A stretch of 64,000 bases of DNA from Janthinobacterium sp. TB1-E2 (GTDB lineage Bacteria; Pseudomonadota; Gammaproteobacteria; Burkholderiales; Burkholderiaceae_D). Shown in pieces: positions 35,799-43,552 of this stretch (positions are counted from its first letter, which is position 1; every line of letters starts with the position of its first letter). The translations under genes and the position numbers were made by a program. The notes below the pieces were generated by a model, which was given only the letters and a program-made list of their open reading frames with translations, was not told the DNA's origin and did not search any database. The stretch spans positions 3,844,001 through 3,908,000 of the forward strand of contig NZ_CP142523.1 of assembly GCF_036885605.1 (NCBI RefSeq), in the 5' to 3' direction.

Positions 35799-37277
35799 AT
35801 GTCCGCTCCCAAGTTAGTGTCCGCCAGCCTCGCCGTCTTGTTCTGCGCCACCGCAGCCGCCGGCACACCCGCCTACCAGCCCTTCCCCAAAGGCTATGGC
35901 TATCTGGAACCGGCAGAAACCCGCGCGCTGCAGACGGCCGTAAAGACAGGCGACAACGCCGTCGTGCGCGCGCACGGCTGGCGTTTGTGGGCCGGCATCA
36001 TGCAGCCAGCCGCCGGCCTGGACTGGCCGGTCTGGTACACCTGGCCCAACGGCACTGACGCGTTCGCCGACACCGCAGCGTTGAACGGCGATGCGGCAGC
36101 CGCCACGGCGGAGGTGAAGCCAGCCAAGCGCCGCATGGGCCGCCTGGGGGCGAGCACTTTGACTCCCGTCAACGTGCAAAACACACCGTTTTACCGCATC
36201 CCGGAACAGGTCATCACCGCATATCCTGGCGCCATAGTCCGCACGACGGAAGGGGGAAAAGTCAAAATCAGCATCCGCGACGGCATCCACTTCGCCTTCA
36301 ACGGCGATATCATGATCGCGACGGAATCGCTGAGCAAGGAGGCGCTCGATTTCATCCGCGACCCGAAACAGCCCGTCTACAAGCAAAGCACGCTCGATGC
36401 CTTGTACAGCAAGGACGATCCAGCCAAGCGCGTGCACAATCTGAATGCGCCAGCCAGCTATGTCGTGACCAAGCACATGTATTGGCCCGTAAAAGCCCAG
36501 GGCTTGACCGCATTGCCCGTGTGGCACGACGACTTCAGTGCCAAATATACCGGTTATGCGGGCTACGAAAAGTGGCGTACGGCCATTGCCATCGACCCGG
36601 ACGGCAAGCAGGTGGGCCAGATGGCCAAGGTCAGCTACCTGCACGGCCTGTACCAGCACGATACCACCACGCCATGGCCCGTCATCACCAAAGCCGCCAA
36701 GGTATACGGTTTGCAGGACTTCTACCACCACAAGGTGAGTGCGGCCGACTGGGCCAGCTTCGATGAAGCCGACAAGGCCATCATCAACGCCGCCAGCTAC
36801 TGGCTGAACGGCCAGCCCTTCGGCGCCGGCGACTACCTGGTCACGGTCGCCATGCACATCAATACCAAGGAAATCCCAAGCTGGGGCTTGCAAAGCGTGT
36901 GGTGGTCGGACCGCCCCGACAGCATGCCGTATGCCGCCAACCGCCCGGCCGACATCCAGGCCACGGGACCATGGAAACACTATCTGCTGACGGAAGCCTA
37001 CGGCATCCCGGAAAAAGGCAACCCGGACCTGCTCCCCGTCGCCACCAACCCGTACATCGAACTGGTGACGCACCCGGTCGGCACCAGCTGCTACACCTGC
37101 CACGCCAACGCAGGCTGGCCCAGCAGCTTTAAAGCCATGACACCGGGCGTGGCCAGCTATCAAAATCCGCAATGCCCGAACCTGCGCGCCTCGCTCAACC
37201 CCAAGAGCTCATGCCTTGCGCCCTTCACCCTCACGGACTTCCAATGGATCATCCCGGATCGGGCCGTGGGTAATTAA
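35799..37277 (+). CDS. Exported protein with one c-type heme motif
   Basis: A 492-residue precursor with a signal peptide (LVSASLAVLFCATAAAG) and a single CxxCH motif, CYTCH, about 60 residues from the end, indicating covalent heme attachment in the periplasm. The rest has no recognised domain. It is rich in Trp and Tyr, with segments like WPVWYTWPNGTDAF and LPVWHDDFSAKYTGY, and has extra cysteines near the C-terminus (QCPNLR, SSCLAPF). AGGTG precedes the ATG. Not part of an evident operon; it may be an enzyme or an electron-transfer protein. Confidence 0.75.
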   Translation: MSAPKLVSASLAVLFCATAAAGTPAYQPFPKGYGYLEPAETRALQTAVKTGDNAVVRAHGWRLWAGIMQPAAGLDWPVWYTWPNGTDAFADTAALNGDAAAATAEVKPAKRRMGRLGASTLTPVNVQNTPFYRIPEQVITAYPGAIVRTTEGGKVKISIRDGIHFAFNGDIMIATESLSKEALDFIRDPKQPVYKQSTLDALYSKDDPAKRVHNLNAPASYVVTKHMYWPVKAQGLTALPVWHDDFSAKYTGYAGYEKWRTAIAIDPDGKQVGQMAKVSYLHGLYQHDTTTPWPVITKAAKVYGLQDFYHHKVSAADWASFDEADKAIINAASYWLNGQPFGAGDYLVTVAMHINTKEIPSWGLQSVWWSDRPDSMPYAANRPADIQATGPWKHYLLTEAYGIPEKGNPDLLPVATNPYIELVTHPVGTSCYTCHANAGWPSSFKAMTPGVASYQNPQCPNLRASLNPKSSCLAPFTLTDFQWIIPDRAVGN

Positions 37278-37390
37278 CATACTCAAGCAATTGCCGCAGC
37301 ATGGCTTGATGCCGGAAGGCGCATATTAACGACTCAGCCCACCGCCCTGAACAGTCATCTTGTCGCGGCAATTATCAAAAGGAGACCGTC
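37278..37390. other. Intergenic sequence ahead of gene remnants
   Basis: The 113 bases after the heme-protein gene show no intact gene or clear terminator. They lead into degraded plasmid and transposon sequence that continues to 37936, giving a gene-poor stretch of about 660 bases. Confidence 0.4.
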
Positions 37391-37596
37391 ATAGATAAGG
37401 AAATCATCAATCGATCGCTTCCGCAAGGCGCTGCTGACATTAAAAATATTATTCTGGTCGGCGGTGGCGCCTTTTTCTATCGAAAAGCACTGAAACCGCG
37501 CTCCCTTATCACGAGTTGCCGGAACTTAAGGATCCGATCTTTGCCAACGTCCAAGGTTTTCAGTTTGCTGGAACAGAATTGGCCAAGCAGGTATGA
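37391..37596 (+). pseudogene. ParM/StbA-like plasmid segregation protein, C-terminal remnant
   Basis: Two frames joined by a frameshift around 37490-37510 encode the end of an actin-like ParM protein: first AADIKNIILVGGGAFFY, then ELKDPIFANVQGFQFAGTEL with a stop at 37594-37596. The GGGA motif and the FANVQGF ending recall PRTRC-type plasmid actin homologues. No start and no N-terminal ATPase part is present. This is debris of an integrated plasmid or ICE. Confidence 0.55.
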
Positions 37597-37724
37597 GCAT
37601 CGAACACCACCTGGCACCGTCCCGGCATCCGCAAACGAACGGCATGGTTGAACGATTCAACGGCCGTATGAGCGAGCAAAAGCAGGCCTTCCCTAGCCAT
37701 AACTGCCGGCGAAGGATGGCATAG
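37593..37724 (+). pseudogene. Transposase C-terminal remnant (IS481/IS3-like integrase core)
   Basis: A 43-codon frame reading RHPQTNGMVERFNGRMSEQK, the conserved region around the last catalytic glutamate of rve-type (DDE) transposases. It stops at 37722-37724. Both the upstream catalytic residues and any terminal inverted repeat are missing. It abuts the ParM remnant directly. Confidence 0.65.
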
Positions 37725-37745
37725 CTGGGCGAGGCAACAGCAGAG

Positions 37746-37920
37746 CGCCTGCTTTTGAGCGCTATGACGGCATAGTTGGCTACGATAAACTAGCCGGTCA
37801 TCTACTTCGTGCGCTCAGCCAGATCGGGGACTTTGCACGCTCACAGTGGACTGGTCATCATGAGCCTTCCAACCCGCTCAATTGCGAAAAGCAGGATTTT
37901 GATCGCCTGAAGAGCGTCTA
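37746..37920 (+). pseudogene. Unidentified coding remnant
   Basis: An open frame reading ERYDGIVGYDKLAGHLLRAL and continuing to TAG at 37918-37920. It looks protein-like but has no start codon in a usable context and no family I recognise. It is probably part of the same degraded mobile element as the two neighbours. Confidence 0.3.
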
Positions 37921-37936
37921 GCGAACTCGGGGCGGT

Positions 37937-39154
37937 TCACTGCGGCAATTCGACCCGAACTCTTAAAGCGATAACGAGAGCAGCGAGCAGCATCACAACG
38001 CCAGCAATAATGAAAACGCCTGTCACTCCACCAAACCCGAACATCATGCCACCCAATGCAGCGCCGGCAGCTATTGAAGATTGCACCGCAGCGACGACCA
38101 TGCCACCAGCTGTCTCCGCTTGATCAGGGACGGCACGGGCTACCCAGTTGGACCAGGCGACAGGTACGCCGCCGAACGCCAGGCCCCACAGAGCGACCAA
38201 AAGCATCAGGCCTGTTCCTTGGACTGGCAGCAAGATCATGGCGAATGCTGCCAAGCCCACCAGCGCAGGCATGAGCACTAAAGTAGCACGCAGGCTACGC
38301 TCCATTAGCCAGCCGGCCAGCAGCGTGCCAACGAAGTTGGCGACACCAAAACCCAGGAGCATCAGAGACAAACCGTTTACATCTATTTGGACAACGCTTT
38401 CAAGAGCGGGGCGAATATAGGTGAACAATGCATATTGCCCGGTATGGGCAAGTACGCAGCCCAGCATCCCGATCCCAATCCCCGGGCGACGGAGCAGTCC
38501 CAGTACCGATGTGGTGCGCATCATCGTGCGCGGCGCCATACGGGGCAGCGTGAACAATTGAAACACAAGTGTTAGCCCTCCGACAGCCGCGGCTGCTATA
38601 AATGCACTGCGCCAGCCATATAGCCCCCCCAAGTAGCTGCCCAACGGTACGGAAACGACCGTCCCGATGGCGATGCCGCTGAATATGATGGAGAGCGCTC
38701 GCGGCACCAACTTTGCCGGCACCAGCCGCATAGCCACGGCTGCCGCCATGCTCCAAAAGCCACCTAACGCGACGCCCAGAAGAATGCGCATCACCAACAA
38801 TACTGTCAAGCTTGAGGACAACGCCACCAGCAGGTTGGAGGCGATCATCAGCACCGTGAAAGCCAACAAGACGACACGCCGGTCAAAATGACGCGTGAGA
38901 CCTGGCACCAACAGCCCGGCGAACATGGCCACGACGGCCGTCACCGTCACTGCCTGGCCAGCTAGTGCCTCCGATACGCCAAGATCGAAGGCCATCGGGG
39001 TCAATAGACTGGCTGGCAGGTACTCCGCCGTCAGTAAACCGAAAACCCCCATTGCCAGTGAAAACACTGCCATCCATGCTGCTGCCGCTGGCTCTAAAAC
39101 AGACGCATCGTTCGCGTTGGGCGTTTGCCCGGTAGCAAAAACATCGTTGTTCAT
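37937..39154 (-). CDS. MFS transporter (DHA1-type efflux)
   Basis: A 405-residue inner-membrane protein with 12 helices, similar in layout to arabinose/purine-nucleoside and chloramphenicol-type exporters. It has FGLLTAEYLPASLLTPMAFD in helix 1, the RILLGVALGGFWSMAAA helix 4 motif, and the loop sequence LTRHFDRRVVLL. The substrate is unknown. It is divergent from an AraC-family gene 59 bases away, a classical regulator-efflux arrangement. It lies between mobile-element debris and a pseudogene, suggesting transfer. Its base composition seems less GC-rich than the flanking chromosome. Confidence 0.87.
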   Translation of the reverse strand: MNNDVFATGQTPNANDASVLEPAAAAWMAVFSLAMGVFGLLTAEYLPASLLTPMAFDLGVSEALAGQAVTVTAVVAMFAGLLVPGLTRHFDRRVVLLAFTVLMIASNLLVALSSSLTVLLVMRILLGVALGGFWSMAAAVAMRLVPAKLVPRALSIIFSGIAIGTVVSVPLGSYLGGLYGWRSAFIAAAAVGGLTLVFQLFTLPRMAPRTMMRTTSVLGLLRRPGIGIGMLGCVLAHTGQYALFTYIRPALESVVQIDVNGLSLMLLGFGVANFVGTLLAGWLMERSLRATLVLMPALVGLAAFAMILLPVQGTGLMLLVALWGLAFGGVPVAWSNWVARAVPDQAETAGGMVVAAVQSSIAAGAALGGMMFGFGGVTGVFIIAGVVMLLAALVIALRVRVELPQ

Positions 39155-39213
39155 CTCTACAATCCCTAAAACAATCAGAGTCGAAAGTCTAGAGGTAAAA
39201 TCCAGGATGATCT

Positions 39214-40209
39214 ATGATGGTAAATCCTGATGTTTTGATCGAAACACCTAAAATGAGCAAGCAAAGTCAAATTTCTCCATCATCTAATCTCGTCAGTGAA
39301 CTATTGACAGGCATGCGCCTGCGTGGAGTCCAGTACCGCCGCATTCAGACCGGCCCAGCTTTCGGCATAGGCTTTGAAGACAAGCCAGGCCACGCCTACT
39401 TCCACTTCCTGGCCGTTGGCACTGCCTTCATATGTACGGATGATGGTGAGTTGCATCAGCTGTCCGCCGGTAGCGCGGCGTTCCTGCCTCACGGTCGGAG
39501 ACATCAGCTTCTATCGGATGCGGGTATTGCATTTCAGGACATCGCAAAGTTCGATGCCGCGCCCCTTGGTGAATCCGTTAGCGGAGTAGACACATGTCCC
39601 AGTACGCACCCCGTGCCCAGTGCGGTTATTTTTTACGGCTGCATGGAATTCGATCTCGGCGGGATGCAAGGGATCGGCAAGCTGATGCCAACCGTCATGG
39701 TGGCTGACACGCAAGCGCAAGGCTATCCGGGGTTACTGCCTGTTCTTGATTCAATGAAGCGTGAAATCTGCGCCGGCCGTATTGGCTTTGCAGGCATTCT
39801 GGCTCGCCTGGCGGAGGTCGCGGCAGCAATGATCGTGCGCGGCTGGATTGAATCCGGTTGTGAAAACGCTTCTGGTCTCCTCGCCGCCTTGCGTGATCCG
39901 CGCCTTGCTCGTGCCATATTGGCGCTGCACCGCCAGCCTGGTCGTGAGTGGACAGTTGCACAGTTGGCTGCGGAGTGTCATATCTCCCGCTCAGTCTTCG
40001 CGCGACGCTTTGAAACCACCATCGGAGTGCCGCCCCTGCGCTATGCCACGGAATTGAGAATGCGTCTTGCCACACAATTGCTCACTCACGAAAGAGTATC
40101 CATCGACGTCGTCGCCCGACGCCTTGGCTATACATCTCAAGCCGCGTTCAGTCGTGCTTTCAAGCGCGTCATCGGCACGCCGCCGGGTGCCTGTCGGCAA
40201 ATGCTTTGA
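39214..40209 (+). CDS. AraC-family regulator with cupin N-terminus
   Basis: A 331-residue protein. An N-terminal AraC-binding cupin (Cupin_6-like; LHQLSAGSAAFLPHGRRHQL) is followed by a C-terminal double HTH, with WTVAQLAAECHISRSVFARR and VARRLGYTSQAAFSRAFKR. It probably senses a small molecule and controls the divergent MFS gene. ATG codons at 39214 and 39253 are both in frame; GGA at suitable distance supports 39214, while the cupin begins after the second. Confidence 0.87.
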   Translation: MMVNPDVLIETPKMSKQSQISPSSNLVSELLTGMRLRGVQYRRIQTGPAFGIGFEDKPGHAYFHFLAVGTAFICTDDGELHQLSAGSAAFLPHGRRHQLLSDAGIAFQDIAKFDAAPLGESVSGVDTCPSTHPVPSAVIFYGCMEFDLGGMQGIGKLMPTVMVADTQAQGYPGLLPVLDSMKREICAGRIGFAGILARLAEVAAAMIVRGWIESGCENASGLLAALRDPRLARAILALHRQPGREWTVAQLAAECHISRSVFARRFETTIGVPPLRYATELRMRLATQLLTHERVSIDVVARRLGYTSQAAFSRAFKRVIGTPPGACRQML

Positions 40210-40223
40210 GGAGAGTCGCTGAG

Positions 40224-40931
40224 GGAAGCGCGGATCAATCCACTTTTCAGCGACCTCTCGCCAGAAACGCAGCAGGCCGTCGCGACCGCGCGCGCCGCTG
40301 GCCAGTTGAACGCCTCGACGTCGGGCGGCCTTGTCTTCATGAACGATGGTGCCGAGCCGAGCAACGGCGAACTGGGCTGCCCTACCTGCGGAAGCAGCGG
40401 GCATGCCAGTGATGTTAAGCCGGCATGCGAACCTGCGGTTGCTCAACGCCGATCACCGACGCTTGACGCGCGCCGTTCAGCGGCGACCGATCCTGACACG
40501 CCTGCAGGAATACCGCAGCAATCATGCCGCAACCTGCCGTCAGTTGCATGATCGGCATACGAAGGCAACGTCCCAGCGTGCTGTAGCCCGGCAAAAGATC
40601 GATGGGTTCAACCGGGAAATCGGTGAGACGGTATGTCAAATCCGAACACTGCACCAGCCTCTCACTCACCTCCCTCGTTCCCTGCGCGGGGACCGCGCTC
40701 CAGCGAGAGGGACAATGCCAGCTAATCGAACACGCCCGCTCAGCCCTTTCCATCATTCCCCAGCACAAACAATCGCTGCGCCGCCTGGAACACGCCCAGC
40801 GCCAGCAAACCGAGGTACTGTCACAGCTGAACGCGCAAATCACGGCGCTTTTTGACGCCCTGCAACACTTGACCGAAGACGATCCGTACTTCCTGAGCCG
40901 GAATCGGGACGATCGCACGGCAGCCGGATAG
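40224..40931 (+). pseudogene. Frameshifted remnant of an unidentified gene
   Basis: Three successive plus-strand frames each look coding but do not join. The first (about 40224-40420) reads INPLFSDLSPETQQAVATAR and includes a CPTCG knuckle. The second (about 40405-40625) has LNADHRRLTRAVQRRPIL. The third (about 40660-40931) is helical (HAQRQQTEVLSQLNAQITAL). I read them as one decayed gene with two frameshifts; the family is not recognised. Minus-strand frames here are Arg/Cys/Ser-rich and look non-coding. Confidence 0.35.
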
Positions 40932-41201
40932 ATAATTTTTCCGCCCAAGGAAAGGATCAAGAGCGCTATCGCATCAGCAGATAACATCCCCGATAGCTGG
41001 AAAACGTACTTGTCCTCAGTTGGAACGGGACACCACTGATGCACATCAACGATATTTTCAAAAAATTAATATTATTACATTTGAATAGTTTTTCTTCAGT
41101 AGAAACATATAGGATTTGTATTTCTTACATCCTGGATCTACTCGCCAGAGCTCAATTTGAGATAGCAGACTCAACCATTCAACCAAGTCGAAAGGAACAA
41201 G

Positions 41202-41741
41202 ATGAAATCCCATATGCGTCATGCCGCAATGATCGTTTCGCTGTTGTCCGCCTCCTCCTGTGCTTTGGCGCAGGTTCCCAATCGATGCCCATCGCTGGCG
41301 TTTTATGGCAATGCCGCCACCAGCGGCCTCTGCAAAAGCCTCAGCCCTGCTACGCAAAACCTGCAAGTGTGTGAATTGACGGCCGCGCAACCCGACGTTC
41401 ACTTGACCTTTGGCCTCCAGCCAAATGGCGTGAACCCGCCCGTACCTCTCCACCTGACAGTGCGCACTCAGGCCAACAACTGCGAACAAGCGACCAATAT
41501 CGTCCAGAACGCTGCCGGAGCGTTTGTCGCGCAAAGCAACGCCCTGCTCTGTGGCGTCGACCCCGTCACCTATGTTCAACGCATGAACGCTCAAACGATT
41601 GTCCCAGGGAGCAACGGTCAAAGCGCTTGTCGCACAGCATTCATAAACGCACAGACGGGCGGCAAATTGACGCCCGCAGTGGCGCAAGGCTATCTCAACG
41701 CTTGCAACACCGGAGGCCTCGCGAATGCCGCATGTCCGTGA
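41202..41741 (+). CDS. Exported Cys-containing hypothetical protein
   Basis: A 179-residue precursor with a signal peptide (AAMIVSLLSASSCALA) and about eight cysteines in the mature part, spread as in a disulfide-stabilised secreted protein. The C-terminal third (GGKLTPAVAQGYLNACNTGG) is helix-like. AAGGAAC precedes the ATG. No recognised family. The 270 bases upstream are AT-rich and probably contain the promoter. It lies just outside the prophage left end and is followed by a Gly-rich small gene. Confidence 0.65.
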   Translation: MKSHMRHAAMIVSLLSASSCALAQVPNRCPSLAFYGNAATSGLCKSLSPATQNLQVCELTAAQPDVHLTFGLQPNGVNPPVPLHLTVRTQANNCEQATNIVQNAAGAFVAQSNALLCGVDPVTYVQRMNAQTIVPGSNGQSACRTAFINAQTGGKLTPAVAQGYLNACNTGGLANAACP

Positions 41742-41852
41742 TGTGAAGCGGCAAGCAACAAAGACGACAAGAAATGAGCTGCATTCCGAGAAAGGCTAGC
41801 GGGTGTCCAGCAGACTCGTGGCGATTCACAGTGATCCGGAAAGGAGATAAAA

Positions 41853-42035
41853 ATGAGCAAAGGTAGCGGTAATAACGGAGGCCGTAGTGGTGGCTCCCAG
41901 GACGGTGGCGGTAAAGGTGGCGGGGCAGCTGGCGGTGGCCGTGGGCAAGGAAATGGCGGAGGGTGGCCAAGTGCAACGGGCAAGCCATCTGGCGGAGGGC
42001 GCAGCAATGCACCCGCTGGCGCTGGCAACAAATAG
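41853..42035 (+). CDS. Glycine-rich 60-residue protein
   Basis: A low-complexity protein made almost entirely of Gly, Ser, Asn, Lys, Arg and Ala, beginning MSKGSGNNGGRSGG. AAAGGAG at ideal spacing before the ATG makes translation likely despite the odd composition. Such stress-related Gly/Ser/Lys small proteins (for example 'KGG'-like) are known, but membership cannot be claimed. A stem-loop follows about 80 bases downstream. Confidence 0.6.
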   Translation: MSKGSGNNGGRSGGSQDGGGKGGGAAGGGRGQGNGGGWPSATGKPSGGGRSNAPAGAGNK

Positions 42036-42115
42036 GTCTGGCGCTGGTTTAGCTTAACAATTCCGTCGAGAGGAAGCGCCCGCAAGCTAAGCGTGTGTAC
42101 TCGCTTGACGTGAAA

Positions 42116-42136
42116 ACGGCCGCAGGAAGCGGCCGT
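42116..42136 (+). terminator. Stem-loop, probable terminator
   Basis: Perfect 8-base arms ACGGCCGC / GCGGCCGT around AGGAA, followed by ATCATTT. The T-tract is weak. It lies downstream of the Gly-rich gene and just before the prophage boundary. Confidence 0.5.
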
Positions 42137-42139
42137 ATC

Positions 42140-42485
42140 ATTTGGGGCTGGACAGCGGGTTAACAACCCATTGCCCCAGATTTGCCCCAAGTTCCTATTC
42201 AGACAAGATATGAAATCCCAGGTCTTTGAATACAAACTAAAATTTTTGGTGGGAAGTGCAAGTTTCGAACTTGCGACCCCTGCAGTGTGAATGCCATTGC
42301 GCATCTGTCTGCGCAGTGCTCTCATAGGGAGAGTTCACCGAATGGGCTCCAGTGACGCCGCCTGAATTGCACTGGATTACACTGAAAATTACACTGAAAT
42401 TTCGCAGCTCGCGAGGTGACGCGCCTCAAGCACCAACCGGCACACCTTGCCATAATGGTTTAAATATAACGTCCTTGGCGGATCG
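42140..42485. other. Intergenic region at the prophage boundary
   Basis: About 350 bases without a supported gene. It contains the tandem TTGCCCCA words at about 42170-42190, an A/T-rich stretch, and the tRNA 3' fragment at 42247-42295. No integrase gene lies on either side. Confidence 0.5.
42247..42295 (-). other. tRNA 3' fragment, probable prophage attachment site
   Basis: On the minus strand the sequence runs from an anticodon loop-like TTCACAC through a variable loop, a perfect T-arm (GCAAG-TTCGAAA-CTTGC), the acceptor strand ACTTCCC and CCA. If real, the anticodon is CAC (Val). No matching 5' acceptor strand (GGGAAGT) lies upstream on that strand, so this is a displaced 3' end rather than a working tRNA. 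The prophage lies on its 5' side, as expected after tRNA-directed integration. Confidence 0.6.
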
Positions 42486-42800
42486 GTGTCCACATCTTAC
42501 CCAATATATGGTGCACTTCTGTTCGCCGCGCTGACGCAGCAAGGTTGCGGTGCGGCATTTCCGCGAGTGACCACGCAACCCAGCGTTATTGGCATGAACA
42601 GCTTCGCCCTCGCCGCCCGCTACAGCACGCCTGCCAGCTATCAGCACCTCGGCGAATATCTGCAGCTGAATTACGGCAGCACAGCGGCTGGCTGCCAGGT
42701 CATCGTACTGGTCGACCAGGCGCAGCGCGTAGCTGGCTGGTCGTCATCAGGCAATCATTGCGTGAAAGCTGGGATAAGCCTAAAAGATGTGCTGGAATGA
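42486..42800 (+). CDS. Putative exported small protein at prophage edge
   Basis: A 104-residue frame with a GTG start and a hydrophobic N-terminus (YPIYGALLFAALTQQGCGAA) that could be a signal peptide. The cysteine there is not in a perfect lipobox. The rest (SFALAARYSTPASYQHLGEY, GCQVIVLVDQAQRVAG) looks like folded protein. The ribosome binding site is weak. It is convergent, with a 2-base gap, to the SOS-controlled gene. Unknown family. Confidence 0.5.
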   Translation: MSTSYPIYGALLFAALTQQGCGAAFPRVTTQPSVIGMNSFALAARYSTPASYQHLGEYLQLNYGSTAAGCQVIVLVDQAQRVAGWSSSGNHCVKAGISLKDVLE

Positions 42801-42802
42801 CT

Positions 42803-43477
42803 TTATCGCAGGATGCGCGCCTCGCTCTTCGACAGCTCGCGTTCCTTGAAATCGATGTCGATCATCCACCCGCCTCGCTCCAATTGCTCGGGCCGGCTCT
42901 CAAATGCTTCCCGCAACTGCAAGCCTCCCAGTTCGAACGACTCTTCCGACATCCACTCGATGTGACAGTCTATCAAACGCCCCTCCGGAAAGGTGGAAAT
43001 CTGGTGCCTGCGCAGCTCGGCGCAAGTGGTGTGCCGCTGTAGCACATTTGAGTAGTCGTCGGCCACAGCCAGCAACCCACGCGAGCCACTGCTCTCGCGC
43101 GCAAGTTTTTTCGGCAGCGCTACTCCCGATCGATATAGTTCCTTGATACGGAATCCGACGGCGTGCTCCGGCACGAAAAGCTTACACACCCAGGTCTGGG
43201 CGACCTCGCGGGCGTGGCCAGACTCATCCCTCGTTGCCTCAATGCCGCTCAGCACCAGATTCCACCCCTGTGCCCGCACCAGCTTGGGCCTGGCAAGCTG
43301 CGCCAGAATGCGCGGCGCGCCTATCGTCTGCAGGCGCGCCACTTTTGACGGGCGTCGATTCCCCTCCAGCGTGACTTCGACCACCAGCAGTTCCAATAGC
43401 ATGGCGCCCTCGACTACCGGCGCGGGCGCTCCCAGCGCCGCCCCGCCCTCTCGCCGTCGCTTCGCCCATACCTTCAT
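42803..43477 (-). CDS. SOS-controlled prophage protein of unknown function
   Basis: A 224-residue basic protein with no recognised domain, signal peptide or membrane helix. The N-terminus is Arg/Lys-rich (VWAKRRREGG); the C-terminal half has acidic and aromatic segments (DCHIEWMSEESFELGG, GGWMIDIDFKERELS). GGAG six bases before the ATG at 43477 fixes the start over an upstream TTG. A near-consensus LexA box lies 17-36 bases upstream of it, so induction by DNA damage is expected. It lies directly downstream of the SRAP gene. Confidence 0.7.
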   Translation of the reverse strand: MKVWAKRRREGGAALGAPAPVVEGAMLLELLVVEVTLEGNRRPSKVARLQTIGAPRILAQLARPKLVRAQGWNLVLSGIEATRDESGHAREVAQTWVCKLFVPEHAVGFRIKELYRSGVALPKKLARESSGSRGLLAVADDYSNVLQRHTTCAELRRHQISTFPEGRLIDCHIEWMSEESFELGGLQLREAFESRPEQLERGGWMIDIDFKERELSKSEARILR

Positions 43478-43493
43478 CACGAACTCCAAAAAA

Positions 43494-43513
43494 TACTGTA
43501 CATATATACAGTA
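43494..43513 (-). promoter_or_regulatory. LexA (SOS) box
   Basis: TACTGTACATATATACAGTA differs from the classical LexA consensus (TACTGT-(AT)4-ACAGTA) at one position and has the required CTGT-N8-ACAG core. It lies just upstream of the minus-strand gene ending at 42803 and probably overlaps that gene's promoter. Confidence 0.85.
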
Positions 43514-43552
43514 TATTGGCGAAAATGAACAACGAGAAGTCGAAATTTGTAA

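Noticed and set aside
40415-41044. A 209-codon minus-strand frame
   Set aside because: Its translation is rich in Arg, Cys and Ser with no domain. The plus strand shows broken but more protein-like segments.
41690-42325. Integrase C-terminus next to the tRNA fragment (tandem TTGCCCCA words)
   Set aside because: The minus-strand frame lacks any tyrosine recombinase motif and is Pro/Leu low-complexity. The integrase must be elsewhere.
42295-42345. A complete tRNA-Val reaching into the prophage
   Set aside because: GAGAGCACTGC resembles part of a D-arm, but about 19 extra bases separate it from the anticodon region and no acceptor 5' strand pairs with ACTTCCC. Only the 3' part is supported.
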